DNA of 64,000 bases from the NCBI GenBank assembly GCA_035492455.1, contig DATJJE010000014.1, positions 52,114-116,113 of the forward strand, read 5' to 3'. The DNA is from Gp6-AA40 sp035492455. Its GTDB lineage: Bacteria; Acidobacteriota; Vicinamibacteria; Vicinamibacterales; UBA2999. The notes under the pieces were generated by a model that had not been told where the DNA came from, searched no databases, and was given only the letters and a program-made list of their open reading frames with translations. The position numbers and the translations under genes are program-made. Shown here in pieces: positions 31,768 through 40,772 of the stretch (positions are counted from its first letter, which is position 1; each line of letters begins with the position of its first letter).

Positions 31768-32589
31768 ATGATGACAACACCAGCGTCGCGCCATAGAGGC
31801 ACCGAGGCACAGAGAAATTTCTTGTACCTCTGTGTCTCTGCGTCTCTGTGCCTCGTCATCGTGCTGCCGGCGGCCGCGCATGCGCAGGCGCCGGCAAACA
31901 TGCCGCCGTACACGCCGCCGAAGCTGGCCAATGGACAGCCGGACATACAGGGCATCTGGCAGGTACTCGATACGGCCGCGTGGGACCTGCAGGATCACGG
32001 CGCGACCCTTGGCGTCCCCGCAGGTCGCGGTGTTGTCGTTGGCAACGAGATTCCCTACAAGCCGGAAGCGCTCGCCAAGAAGAAGGAGAACGCGGCGCAG
32101 CGCGCTACGCTCGATCCGGAATCGAAGTGTTATCTCTCGGGCGTGCCGCGCATCACGTTCATGCCCTTCCCGTTCCAGATCGTGCAGCAGAACGACAAGG
32201 TCAATGTGCTCTACGAGTACAACCACACCATTCGCCAGATCTACATGAACGGCAATCCGCATCCGGAGGGTCACATCGACTGGTGGATGGGCGATTCGCG
32301 CGGCCACTGGGAAGGCAACACGCTCGTCGTCGACAGTGTCGACTTCGGCGAGGAGACCTGGTTCGATCGCGCCGGTAACTATCACAGCGACGAGCTGCAT
32401 GTCGTGGAGCGGTATACGCCTATCAGCCCGTACCACATGCGCTACGACGTGACGATCGAAGACCCGAAGGTCTTTACGCGCCCGTGGAGCCTCAGCGCGA
32501 TTCTGTATCGTCGCATTGATGCCAACGTCGAGCTGCTCGAATACGAGTGCTATGCGTATCAGCTCGAGGATCAGTTCACCAAGAAATGA
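31768..32589 (+). CDS. exported hypothetical protein, acidobacterial paralogue family (1)
   Basis: 273 residues. The N-terminus is peculiar: the hydrophobic part of the signal peptide (FLYLCVSASLCLVIVL, cut near AHAQ) is encoded by a palindromic repeat (31804-31854). The mature protein starts with NMPPYTPPKLANGQPDIQGIW and contains GHIDWWMGDSRGHWEGNTLVVD. The next gene has the same two landmarks, so they are paralogues. Such proteins are abundant in Acidobacteriota genomes without known function. The start is the first of two ATGs (31768/31771), with no clear ribosome binding site. Its stop overlaps the next start (ATGA). Confidence 0.75.
   Translation: MMTTPASRHRGTEAQRNFLYLCVSASLCLVIVLPAAAHAQAPANMPPYTPPKLANGQPDIQGIWQVLDTAAWDLQDHGATLGVPAGRGVVVGNEIPYKPEALAKKKENAAQRATLDPESKCYLSGVPRITFMPFPFQIVQQNDKVNVLYEYNHTIRQIYMNGNPHPEGHIDWWMGDSRGHWEGNTLVVDSVDFGEETWFDRAGNYHSDELHVVERYTPISPYHMRYDVTIEDPKVFTRPWSLSAILYRRIDANVELLEYECYAYQLEDQFTKK
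31804..31854. repeat. GAGGCACAGAGA / TCTCTGTGCCTC inverted repeat inside a signal peptide
   Basis: Perfect 12-base arms at 31804-31815 and 31843-31854, with further CTCTGTGTCTCTG-like units between them. It lies within the translated N-terminus of the exported protein at 31768-32589. Confidence 0.8.
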
Positions 32590-33536
32590 GACGACCAATG
32601 CATCTGCGACCGATGATCGGCGCCGCATCCCTGATGCTGGCGCTGACGTCAGCGGCCGGCGCGCAAGCCATCTTCAATCCGAAGGACTGGCCCGAAGGGA
32701 AGCTTGGCCCGGGCGCCAAGGCCTGGTCCGTGGAGCGCGACAAGCTTCCGCCGTTTACACCCCCGCGTACACAGGATGGACAGCCGGATTTGCAGGGGCG
32801 CTGGGGCGGCACGTGGAGCGGTGACGACATCGAGTTGATCCCGGAGTTCCTCGACGTGACGACGCCGCCGTGGGAGAGCTGGGTGGCAGACCCTGCTGAC
32901 GGTAAGCTGCCGTACAAAGATTGGGCGCTGGCCGAGCGCAACGCGCACAGGGAAGGCCTCGGTCGCGAAGTCTGGTCCACGGATCCGTCGAAGCACCTGT
33001 ATTACGACCCGCAGGCGTTCTGCATGAAGAGCGTGCCGCGTTATTCGCAACGCGGATACGAGCTGGTGCAGACGAAAGATACGGTCATCATGATGCTCAA
33101 TTGGGGGCATATTTACCGAGTGATTCCGCTGGACAACCGGCCACGTCCCGCCGGCGATGTGCGGCTCTGGATGGGAACCGCGCGCGGTCATTTCGAGGGC
33201 GACACGCTCGTCATCGAGACCACGAACCTGAACGGAAAGATGTGGCTGGACAGCGCTGGCAACTTCATCGGTCCGAATGCGAAGGTAACGGAGCGCATCC
33301 GGCTCGTTGCGCCAAATTTTCTCGACTACTCGGCAACCATTGACGATCCTGAGACGTTCACCAGGCCGTTCACGCTGCGCGCGCCTCAGCGCCGGCAGCG
33401 TGCCGCAGACGCGAAAGATCCGTACGCCGCCGAATCATGGGAGCACGCCTGCCACGAGGGGAATCGGGAGCACGAGCAGCAGATTCTGCAGCTGGGCTTC
33501 AAGTGGTACCTACCGCCCGCCGCGCCCGCGAAATAG
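32586..33536 (+). CDS. exported hypothetical protein, acidobacterial paralogue family (2)
   Basis: 316 residues. Its ATG at 32586 overlaps the preceding stop (ATGA), implying translational coupling. A signal peptide (about 1-25, ending AGAQA) is followed by PPFTPPRTQDGQPDLQGRWGG and later VRLWMGTARGHFEGDTLVIET, the same landmarks as its upstream neighbour but with a longer N-terminal region and a different C-terminus. An internal ATG at 32598 is an alternative start. The function is unknown. The order of conserved aromatic and glycine residues suggests a beta-rich secreted domain. Confidence 0.75.
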   Translation: MRRPMHLRPMIGAASLMLALTSAAGAQAIFNPKDWPEGKLGPGAKAWSVERDKLPPFTPPRTQDGQPDLQGRWGGTWSGDDIELIPEFLDVTTPPWESWVADPADGKLPYKDWALAERNAHREGLGREVWSTDPSKHLYYDPQAFCMKSVPRYSQRGYELVQTKDTVIMMLNWGHIYRVIPLDNRPRPAGDVRLWMGTARGHFEGDTLVIETTNLNGKMWLDSAGNFIGPNAKVTERIRLVAPNFLDYSATIDDPETFTRPFTLRAPQRRQRAADAKDPYAAESWEHACHEGNREHEQQILQLGFKWYLPPAAPAK

Positions 33537-33568
33537 AGCGGGTGGGCAAGTAAGCCGGGTACCAGCCT

Positions 33569-36500
33569 CTATTCGCGCCGCGCCGCGGCGCGCGCCTGTG
33601 CGAGTCCGTCCCGTGCGGCCGTAAGATTCGGATAAAGAAAGAGCGCTTCAGAAAACCGTTTCTCCGCTTCCGCCGGGTGCCCAGCGCGCAGCTGTGACAA
33701 GGCGAGATTCATCAGCACCGCAGGCGCACGCGGCGCGATGCGGAGTGACGATTCAAACGCCTCTCGCGCCTTGTCATGGTTGGCTGCCGAGTCGTAGGCG
33801 ATGCCGAGCAGGTTGTAGTTTCGCGCGGCATTTTCTTCGTCTCCGCCGCTGGCGACGAGCCGTTCGCCGAACACCACCGCCTGATCGAATCGCCCACGCA
33901 GTTCCGCGAGCCTCATCTGCGCGTAGAGCGTGACCGGCCGCGTCGCGCCGGTGCGAACGAGCAGGACGGTCAGCTGTTCGAGCGCAACGTCGTTGCGCTC
34001 GTCGGCGAGGACCGTCGCCAACTGTTCGAGTGCGCGGTCGCTGGAAGGGTCGAGCGCCGCCGCCCGCTGCGCAGCGGTGGCGGCACCCTTTAGATCGCCG
34101 CGCGCCGCGAGCACGCGCGACAGTTCCATCTCCAGGATCGGCGCCTCGCGCGCAGCAATCCGCTCGCGCAGGTAACGGTCCGCCGCATCAAGGTGGCTGC
34201 TGGCAGCGGCCGCGCCGACATATCCCGCCAGGACCATCGGATCGTCGGGCGCCAGCCGTACCGCTTCGAGATAGTCCTGATACGCCAGCTCCGGCGAGTC
34301 CGCTCGCGTCTGCATCGCGGCACGGTTCCGCCAGCTCTCGGCGGTCGCGCTCGCGCGCGCCACGGACACCGCGCGTGGCTGCTGCGCACGCGCGGCGATG
34401 GAGCGCAGACGACCGACGTTCGCATTCTGAAATCGCCCGTAGATCGCCCGCGGCGCGGAAAACTCGAGCGCCAGCCGGTCGTCCGACTGCACCCCTGCCC
34501 CAGCGGCATAGGCTCGCAGGTCCGCTCCGCGCGCGACGAACAGGCTCATGATGCTGAACGGATCCCGTGCGGCTGCCTCGGCGAGATCCGCCGCCACGCC
34601 GGGGCGCTGCCATGCGCGCGTCATGCCTTCATCGAGCGCTCGCAGCGGCCCTGAGGAGCCGACGAGCAGAAGGTCGGACTCGCCGACAAGCCATGCACTG
34701 CCGTCCGGAAATTCCGACATGAACGTGGAGACAATCGAGCGCAGATCCGCATCGGCGATGTTGTAGGTGTGCGCCCATTGGCAGAGGATGCCGCCGGATT
34801 TCAACCGCCGATGCGCCGCGGCAAAGAACTCGCGGGTGAAGAGAGTCGATACGCCGGCCATCCATGGATTCGAAGGCTCCGAGATGATCACGTCGTACTG
34901 CTCCTGCGACAGCAGCAGATGCGAGCGGCCGTCGCCGACGATGAGGCGCACGCGCGGGTCGCTCAGCGCATTGTGGTTCTCGGCACTGAATGCGCGCGAC
35001 GCGACGACAACTTCCGGCGAAATTTCTGAGACAACGACCCGATCGATCGGGTGCGTCAGCGCAGCACCAAGCGTAACGCCGCTGCCGAGGCCGATGATGT
35101 AGACGGTGCGAGGGTTGTCGTGCAGGAGCAGCGGCAGATGCGCCAGCAGCTTCTGCGTGAGCATGTCGGAGCCGTTCGACGCATCGACCTTGCCGTCGAT
35201 GGCCAGCGACCGCACGCCGATCAGTTCCCGTACGGAAACCGTTCCGGCCGATCCTTCGCCGTAATAGATAAGGTCACCCGCGTCGAGCGTGGTTTCAACG
35301 TCGCGTGCCGCGAAAATCGGCGCCAGCCGGTACGCCCCGCTCACCAGACGCGTGTGGTTCCAAGTGGGCAGCACCAGGGCAAGCGCGACGACGGCCAACG
35401 CCGCCGCCCGAGCCGACGTCGATCGAGAGACGAACGCTCCCGCAGCAGCGGCGAGGACGGTGGCAAGTCCCAGCGAGCGCTGCAAGCCGAGCTGGGGCAC
35501 GAGGATGAAACTGGCCGCGAGTGCGCCTGTGATCGCGCCAGCCGTGTTTGCCGCGTAGACGGTCGCCGCCGCACGCGCCTCAGCATCCGCGCTGCCGGAC
35601 GCGAGCGCGATGGCAAACGGGAACGTCGCGCCGAGGGCGACTGTCATCGGCAGCAACATCGCGATGGCAATCGCCACATCGAGCGCGAATACGGACGCGA
35701 AGCTCGCATCCGCCCGTCCAGCGGCCAGGGCGATGGTGACGGGCAGCCGATCGACACGCCACGACGCCAGCAGCGCAGCGGCGGCGGCCCCAATCATGGC
35801 GAGTCCCAGCCAGAGATCGGCACGTTTCGTGCGCGGCACGAGAGCGGCGGCGACGGCCGATCCGATCGCGAGGCCCGCGATGAACGCCACCAGCATCGCG
35901 CTGAACGCATACGTCGTCGGGCCGAGCGTCATCGCGAGCACGCGTGTCCAGATGACTTCATATGTCAACGCGACGAAGCCCGAGATGGCGAGAAGGAAGG
36001 CTGGCTCTCGAACGCCGCGGCGCGGACCCTTCCGGTCGGCGAATCTGGGCGGCGATTCAATTTGCGGGCTCGAAGGGCCCGCGGAGCTGAGGACCACTGC
36101 TCCGAGCGCCGTGATGACATTCAGCACGATGCCGACGAGCGTTGCTCCGAACAAGCCAAACGACGGCAGAAGGACGAATCCGGTAAGCGCGGCTCCCATT
36201 GCGGCGCCGACTGTGTTGGCGGCATACAGTTCCGCCGCGTCTTTGTTGCCGACGCTGACGACGCCGACGGGAAAGGTGGCTCCCATGGCGGCAGCAGGCA
36301 ACGCGATTAGAAGGATCGAAACGACCAGGCGTGTTGCGCCAAACATCGCTCCGCCCGTTCCGTTCGCGTACGCCCACGCCAGCAGCGGGCGCATCGCGTT
36401 GAGCGCCAGCGGGATCACTAAAGCGAAGATCGCAATCGTCACCTCTAGCGCCGCGTAGATCCGCAACGCACGCGGTGCGGGCAAGCCGCTGCTGATTCGT

Positions 36501-36697
36501 CCACCGGTCCACGCGCCGATTGCGAGTCCGCCCATGAATGCCGAGAGCACCGCGCCGACAGCAGCTGTGGTGTGCCCCGTCGACATCGTGAGCAGCCGCA
36601 GCCACGCCACCTCGTAGAGCAGCGCGGCGGCACCCGAGAGCAGGTAGAGGGTGGTGAAGACGCGAAGGCGCAACGGCAACAATGCTATGGTATGCAC
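33569..36697 (-). CDS. membrane spermidine synthase-like fusion with C-terminal TPRs
   Basis: 1042 residues. A polytopic N-terminal half contains two copies of an S-G-x-x-A-L-x-Y-E-V-x-W motif (LSGAAALLYEVAWLRLL and ISGFVALTYEVIWTRVL). A spermidine synthase-like Rossmann domain follows (VYIIGLGSGVTLGAA, SEISPEV, VGDGRSHLL, VIISEPSNPWMAGV), then about 300 residues of tetratricopeptide repeats. The residue aligned with the catalytic Asp of polyamine synthases is Glu here (SEPSNPW), so the reaction may differ. The start (GTG 36697) lacks a ribosome binding site and lies only 12 bases from the divergent cytochrome start. TTG codons at residues 6, 7 and 9 are alternatives. Confidence 0.82.
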   Translation of the reverse strand: MHTIALLPLRLRVFTTLYLLSGAAALLYEVAWLRLLTMSTGHTTAAVGAVLSAFMGGLAIGAWTGGRISSGLPAPRALRIYAALEVTIAIFALVIPLALNAMRPLLAWAYANGTGGAMFGATRLVVSILLIALPAAAMGATFPVGVVSVGNKDAAELYAANTVGAAMGAALTGFVLLPSFGLFGATLVGIVLNVITALGAVVLSSAGPSSPQIESPPRFADRKGPRRGVREPAFLLAISGFVALTYEVIWTRVLAMTLGPTTYAFSAMLVAFIAGLAIGSAVAAALVPRTKRADLWLGLAMIGAAAAALLASWRVDRLPVTIALAAGRADASFASVFALDVAIAIAMLLPMTVALGATFPFAIALASGSADAEARAAATVYAANTAGAITGALAASFILVPQLGLQRSLGLATVLAAAAGAFVSRSTSARAAALAVVALALVLPTWNHTRLVSGAYRLAPIFAARDVETTLDAGDLIYYGEGSAGTVSVRELIGVRSLAIDGKVDASNGSDMLTQKLLAHLPLLLHDNPRTVYIIGLGSGVTLGAALTHPIDRVVVSEISPEVVVASRAFSAENHNALSDPRVRLIVGDGRSHLLLSQEQYDVIISEPSNPWMAGVSTLFTREFFAAAHRRLKSGGILCQWAHTYNIADADLRSIVSTFMSEFPDGSAWLVGESDLLLVGSSGPLRALDEGMTRAWQRPGVAADLAEAAARDPFSIMSLFVARGADLRAYAAGAGVQSDDRLALEFSAPRAIYGRFQNANVGRLRSIAARAQQPRAVSVARASATAESWRNRAAMQTRADSPELAYQDYLEAVRLAPDDPMVLAGYVGAAAASSHLDAADRYLRERIAAREAPILEMELSRVLAARGDLKGAATAAQRAAALDPSSDRALEQLATVLADERNDVALEQLTVLLVRTGATRPVTLYAQMRLAELRGRFDQAVVFGERLVASGGDEENAARNYNLLGIAYDSAANHDKAREAFESSLRIAPRAPAVLMNLALSQLRAGHPAEAEKRFSEALFLYPNLTAARDGLAQARAAARRE

Positions 36698-36709
36698 CGT
36701 GGGGGCGTA

Positions 36710-37744
36710 ATGAGACGGATCATCGGAACGTTGGCGGTGAGTCTGGTCCTCGCCACGGCGGGGGCGGTGCTGGTACGCGCGGCAGGAATGCCGCTCTGGG
36801 CATACGGCTACGTCGATCCACCGCCGGCCGATTCCGACTACTCGAAGAAATGCACCGTGCAGCGTCCGGTCGACTGCGCACGCGGCGGCACGCCCGCCGA
36901 CGATGGCCGGAAACGCACACTGCCGGGTGGTACGGGGTCATGGACGGTGACGGAGATTGCCAACGACTACGGTCCGGTCGACTGGTATCCGAACGAGCAT
37001 CCGAATATGCCCGATATCGTCGCGCACGGCGACAAGGCACGCGGCATTCGAGCCTGCGCGTTGTGCCACTTTCCGAACGGCACGGGTAAGCCCGAGAACG
37101 CACCTGTTTCCGGAACGTCGGTTCAGTACTTCATGAACCAGCTCGCCGACTTCAAGAACGGCCTGCGCCACACGTCGGACAAGAACAAGGCGAACGCATG
37201 GGAGATGCCGCTGATGGCCGCGGCGATGACGCCTGAAGAATGGAAGCAGGCGGCCGAGTACTTCGCCGCCGTCAAGTACTACCCGAAGAACAAGGTCGTT
37301 GAAACGACGATGATCCCGAAGTTCGCTCCCAATGCGAACAACCTTTTCCTGCCGGCGGCGGGCGGCGACAAGGTTCCGTTGGGCAACCGGCTGGTTGAAA
37401 TGCCCGAGGATCCGGACGATGCGCAGAACATACGCAATCCGCACTCGCCGTTCACAGCCTACGTGCCACCCGGCACGCTGAAGAAGGGCGAGATGCTGGC
37501 GACGACCGGCGGCAACGGCAAGACGATTCGCTGCGATGTCTGTCATGGGCCCGGTCTGCGCGGCCTCGACCCGGTGCCGGCGATCGCGGGACGGCAGGCC
37601 AGCTACCTCGCGCGCCAGCTCTACGACATGCAGGTCGGCTCGCGTCACGGGCTCTGGAGTCCGCTGATGAAGGACGTCGTTGCCAAGCTGACGGAAGACG
37701 ACATGATGGCGCTGGCCGCGTATGTAACGTCACTGGCGCCATGA
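36710..37744 (+). CDS. exported diheme c-type cytochrome
   Basis: 344 residues with a signal peptide (about 1-25). There are two heme c sites, CALCH in the N-terminal half and CDVCH in the C-terminal half, each followed by plausible Met/His ligands. ARQLYDMQVGSRHG and the repeated fold of ~100 residues per heme resemble cytochrome c4-type periplasmic electron carriers. An earlier in-frame ATG at 36692 lies inside the divergent gene, so 36710 is preferred. The gene overlaps the DinB gene by four bases (ATGA). It may carry electrons to a terminal oxidase or from an exported dehydrogenase, but no partner is adjacent. Confidence 0.87.
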   Translation: MRRIIGTLAVSLVLATAGAVLVRAAGMPLWAYGYVDPPPADSDYSKKCTVQRPVDCARGGTPADDGRKRTLPGGTGSWTVTEIANDYGPVDWYPNEHPNMPDIVAHGDKARGIRACALCHFPNGTGKPENAPVSGTSVQYFMNQLADFKNGLRHTSDKNKANAWEMPLMAAAMTPEEWKQAAEYFAAVKYYPKNKVVETTMIPKFAPNANNLFLPAAGGDKVPLGNRLVEMPEDPDDAQNIRNPHSPFTAYVPPGTLKKGEMLATTGGNGKTIRCDVCHGPGLRGLDPVPAIAGRQASYLARQLYDMQVGSRHGLWSPLMKDVVAKLTEDDMMALAAYVTSLAP

Positions 37745-38205
37745 CGGCGGCGCCGTCGGTACAAGGAACTGCGACCGAGCTCCGCAGCGTCGCAAACAGC
37801 TTTTCGAAGGAGCTGATGTCGGTCGATGCGCGCGCTGCGGCGCGACGACCGGCGGCCGGCGCCTGGTCGCCGAAGGAGGTGCTGGGCCATCTCATCGACT
37901 CGGCGGCCAACAACCATCAGCGTTTCGTGCGCGCACAGCAAGCCGACCGGCTCGTGCTGCCCGGGTACGAACAGAATCACTGGGTCTCCTCGCAGGGCTA
38001 TCAGGATGCGGACTGGGCGCACCTCGTGACCCTGTGGACCCACCTGAACCTGCACCTGGCGGATGTGATGGCGCACATCCCGCCCGACAAGTACAACGTC
38101 TCGTGTGTCATCGACGATTCGCAGCCGTTGACGCTGGAGGCGCTCGTAATCGACTACCTGGGGCATCTGCAGCATCACATGGCGCAGATCCGCGAACGGT
38201 TGTGA
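37741..38205 (+). CDS. DinB-family putative metalloenzyme
   Basis: 154 residues, all-helical, with the DinB-like four-helix bundle pattern. SPKEVLGHLIDSAANN holds the first ligand His and HLQHHMAQIRERL holds the other two in the final helix. The YfiT/DinB superfamily includes thiol-dependent transferases, and the natural substrate here is unknown. There is no signal peptide, so it is cytoplasmic. Its start is fused to the stop of the cytochrome gene (ATGA), an unusual pairing of a periplasmic heme protein and a cytosolic enzyme. Confidence 0.87.
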   Translation: MTAAPSVQGTATELRSVANSFSKELMSVDARAAARRPAAGAWSPKEVLGHLIDSAANNHQRFVRAQQADRLVLPGYEQNHWVSSQGYQDADWAHLVTLWTHLNLHLADVMAHIPPDKYNVSCVIDDSQPLTLEALVIDYLGHLQHHMAQIRERL

Positions 38206-38253
38206 CCGTTCGGCCATTTTTCGACGAACGGCGTCTAACAGCAAAAACACCGG

Positions 38254-40734
38254 ATGCGCGCGTCCACTTGGACCGCGGCCACCCTGGTATGGATCCTCCT
38301 CACAGGCGGAGCCCGCCTCTCATACGCGCAAATCAATTCCACGGACAGCGAGCCTGCGGCGCAGGATAAGGTCGGTAAAGAGATTCACGCACTGCGCGTC
38401 GGACCCGGCTCGAGCATTCGGCTCGACGGTCGCATCGACGATGAGCCATGGCAGCGGACGCAAGTCATCTCGGATCTGCAGCAGGAGGATCCGGACAACA
38501 TGGCTGCGCCGACCGAGACCACGACCGTCCGTGTTGCCTACGACGACCGATATATCTATGTCGCGATGGAGATGCTCATGCGCGACCCGTCGCAGGTGCG
38601 TGATGGCCTGGCACGGCGCGGAAATGCGCCGCCGAGCGACAAGGCCTACATCGCCTTTGACACCGCGCACGACCATCAGAACGCGTACGTGTTCGAAGTA
38701 AATGCCTCGGGTGTGCAGAACGATTACCTCCAGGTCGAGGACACGCGCACCAACAATGACTACGAGGCTGTCTGGGAGGTGGTCACGGCGCGAACCGCAC
38801 AAGGATGGAACGCCGAGTTCCGCATTCCGTTTTCGCAGATGCGGTTCCCGGCGCAGGCTGGCGACCGCACGGTGTGGGGCTTTCAAGTCCGGCGCGACGT
38901 CTTCGAGCGGGGCGAGCAGGATTGGTGGATCGCCAAGCCGCGTGGTGCCACCGGTGTCGTGTCGCGATTCGCTCACCTGATTTTTGACGACCGTCTTTCG
39001 CCGCCGCGTCGTCTCGAATTGACGCCGTATGTCCTCGGCCAGCTGCAGACGGAAAGCGCGGGCGCCGCGTCGGCCGCCGGCAACGCCGGATTCGATCTGC
39101 GCATCGGCCTCGGCTCATCGGCAAGCCTGTCGGCGACCGTGAATCCCGACTTCGGCCAAGTGGAAGCGGATCCGTCGGTGCTGAACCTCTCGGTGTTCGA
39201 GACGTTCTATCCCGAGAAGCGGCCATTCTTCCTCGAAGACAGCCAGACGTTCGTTCTGCCGTTTGGCCAAGCGCCGGACTTCTATTCGCGTCGCATCGGC
39301 CAGCAGCCGAATCATTTCGAACTGGCCGACAACGAAACGCTCGTCAAGAAGCCGGATACAACGACGATTTTTGGTGCTGCGAAGCTGACTGGTAAGACGT
39401 CCCGGTGGAATTACGGCGCGCTCACCGCGATCACGTCGCGCGAGTCCGGCACCGTTGACGCCACAGTTGACTCGCTCGGCCTCACACTGACACAGCGTGA
39501 ACGGAAAGTGATCGAGCCGCGCTCGCTGTACAGCGTCGCACGCGTTTCGCGCAACGTCCTCGGCGACACGTCGAACGTCGGCTTCATCGCCACCAACGTT
39601 GCGCGCGAGCTCGATGCCGATGCGTCACTTGCCGGAGTCGACGCGACGCTTCGGCGCGATCGCAACCGCTTCGCGCTGGCCGGCCACGCCGTTGGCACGC
39701 GCGCGCCGATCGATGGCGTCGTGCGCAGCGGCTTCGGCGGCATCGTCAACTCCGAGTACACGCGGAAGTACTTCAATGTGAACGGCCATGTCGACCGGTT
39801 CTCGCCGTCGTTCCGTAATGCGGACATGGGCTTCTTCTTCGCCAGACCGGACAAGAACGAAATCAATGGCGGCGTCTTTCTTTTTCAGCCGGACCCCAAG
39901 TCATTTATCCGCAACAGCTCGATCAATTTCTTCGGCGGCCGGCAGTGGAATGACGAGGGGCTGCGCATCGGCGGATGGGGCGGCGTCAACGGCAACGTCA
40001 ACTTCAAAAACTTCTGGCACCTGTTCGTCGGCGTTTTCGACCGCCCGGCGCACTACGACGATGTGGACACGCGCGGCGGACCGGCGATTCTGTTTCCCAC
40101 GGGCAGCTGGATCAACGTGCGTGTCGACAGCGACTCCCGTAAGCAGTGGGGTGGCGGCCTGCGGATGTTCGCATTCCACGACGAGGCCGGGGGCTATGCG
40201 ACGCAGTTCGAGCCGAACGTTCGCCTGCAGCCGTCGCAGCGGCTGGTCGCAACGATCGGCGCCGAGATCACGTCGTCGCTCGACAGCGCCCAGTGGATCA
40301 AGAACATCGATGCGGACGCCGACGGCACCGAGGACAACGTGTACGGGACGCTGCGGCGGCACGAGGTGAACATCACCAGCCGCGCAACCTACTCCTTTAC
40401 GCGCGACATGACGCTCGAAGCGTATCTGCAGCCCTTCGTTGCCGTGGGCAACTACTTCGATATCCGCAAGCTGGCACGGCCAAAATCGTTCGACTTCTCT
40501 CCAGTGACGCTGGACGATAATCCCGACTTCAACAAGAAATCAGTTCGCGGCACCATCGTGCTCCGGTGGGAGTATGTTCGTGGCAGCACGCTGTTTGCCG
40601 TCTGGAATCTCTCGACGTCGGACGAAGACGCGCGGAAGGGGATCTTCTCCCCGTGGCGCGATCTCGGCGGCGCATTCGGAGCCGCGGGCACGAATACCTT
40701 CGCCATCAAGCTCAGTTACTGGTTTGCTCCGTAA
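38254..40734 (+). CDS. exported DUF5916 protein with CBM9-like N-domain
   Basis: 826 residues. A signal peptide (about 1-26) is followed by a carbohydrate-binding family 9-like domain (IRLDGRIDDEPWQRTQ, VAYDDRYIYVAMEM, GWNAEFRIPFSQMRFP; residues about 50-240). A long DUF5916 region follows with SATVNPDFGQVEADPSVLNLSVFETFYPEKRPFFLE, and its alternating pattern suggests an outer-membrane beta-barrel to the C-terminus (KLSYWFAP). It is often found with peptidases or TonB systems, and its function is unknown. Binding of a polysaccharide or cell-wall material is inferred only from the CBM9 similarity. Confidence 0.87.
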   Translation: MRASTWTAATLVWILLTGGARLSYAQINSTDSEPAAQDKVGKEIHALRVGPGSSIRLDGRIDDEPWQRTQVISDLQQEDPDNMAAPTETTTVRVAYDDRYIYVAMEMLMRDPSQVRDGLARRGNAPPSDKAYIAFDTAHDHQNAYVFEVNASGVQNDYLQVEDTRTNNDYEAVWEVVTARTAQGWNAEFRIPFSQMRFPAQAGDRTVWGFQVRRDVFERGEQDWWIAKPRGATGVVSRFAHLIFDDRLSPPRRLELTPYVLGQLQTESAGAASAAGNAGFDLRIGLGSSASLSATVNPDFGQVEADPSVLNLSVFETFYPEKRPFFLEDSQTFVLPFGQAPDFYSRRIGQQPNHFELADNETLVKKPDTTTIFGAAKLTGKTSRWNYGALTAITSRESGTVDATVDSLGLTLTQRERKVIEPRSLYSVARVSRNVLGDTSNVGFIATNVARELDADASLAGVDATLRRDRNRFALAGHAVGTRAPIDGVVRSGFGGIVNSEYTRKYFNVNGHVDRFSPSFRNADMGFFFARPDKNEINGGVFLFQPDPKSFIRNSSINFFGGRQWNDEGLRIGGWGGVNGNVNFKNFWHLFVGVFDRPAHYDDVDTRGGPAILFPTGSWINVRVDSDSRKQWGGGLRMFAFHDEAGGYATQFEPNVRLQPSQRLVATIGAEITSSLDSAQWIKNIDADADGTEDNVYGTLRRHEVNITSRATYSFTRDMTLEAYLQPFVAVGNYFDIRKLARPKSFDFSPVTLDDNPDFNKKSVRGTIVLRWEYVRGSTLFAVWNLSTSDEDARKGIFSPWRDLGGAFGAAGTNTFAIKLSYWFAP

Positions 40735-40772
40735 GGTATAGAATCGCCCATCCAAATTTTGAGGAGAAACCG

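Noticed and set aside
35051..36310. 419-residue plus-strand frame within the TPR fusion
   Set aside because: Composition (Arg, Gly, Asp) and absence of any motif mark it as a shadow frame.
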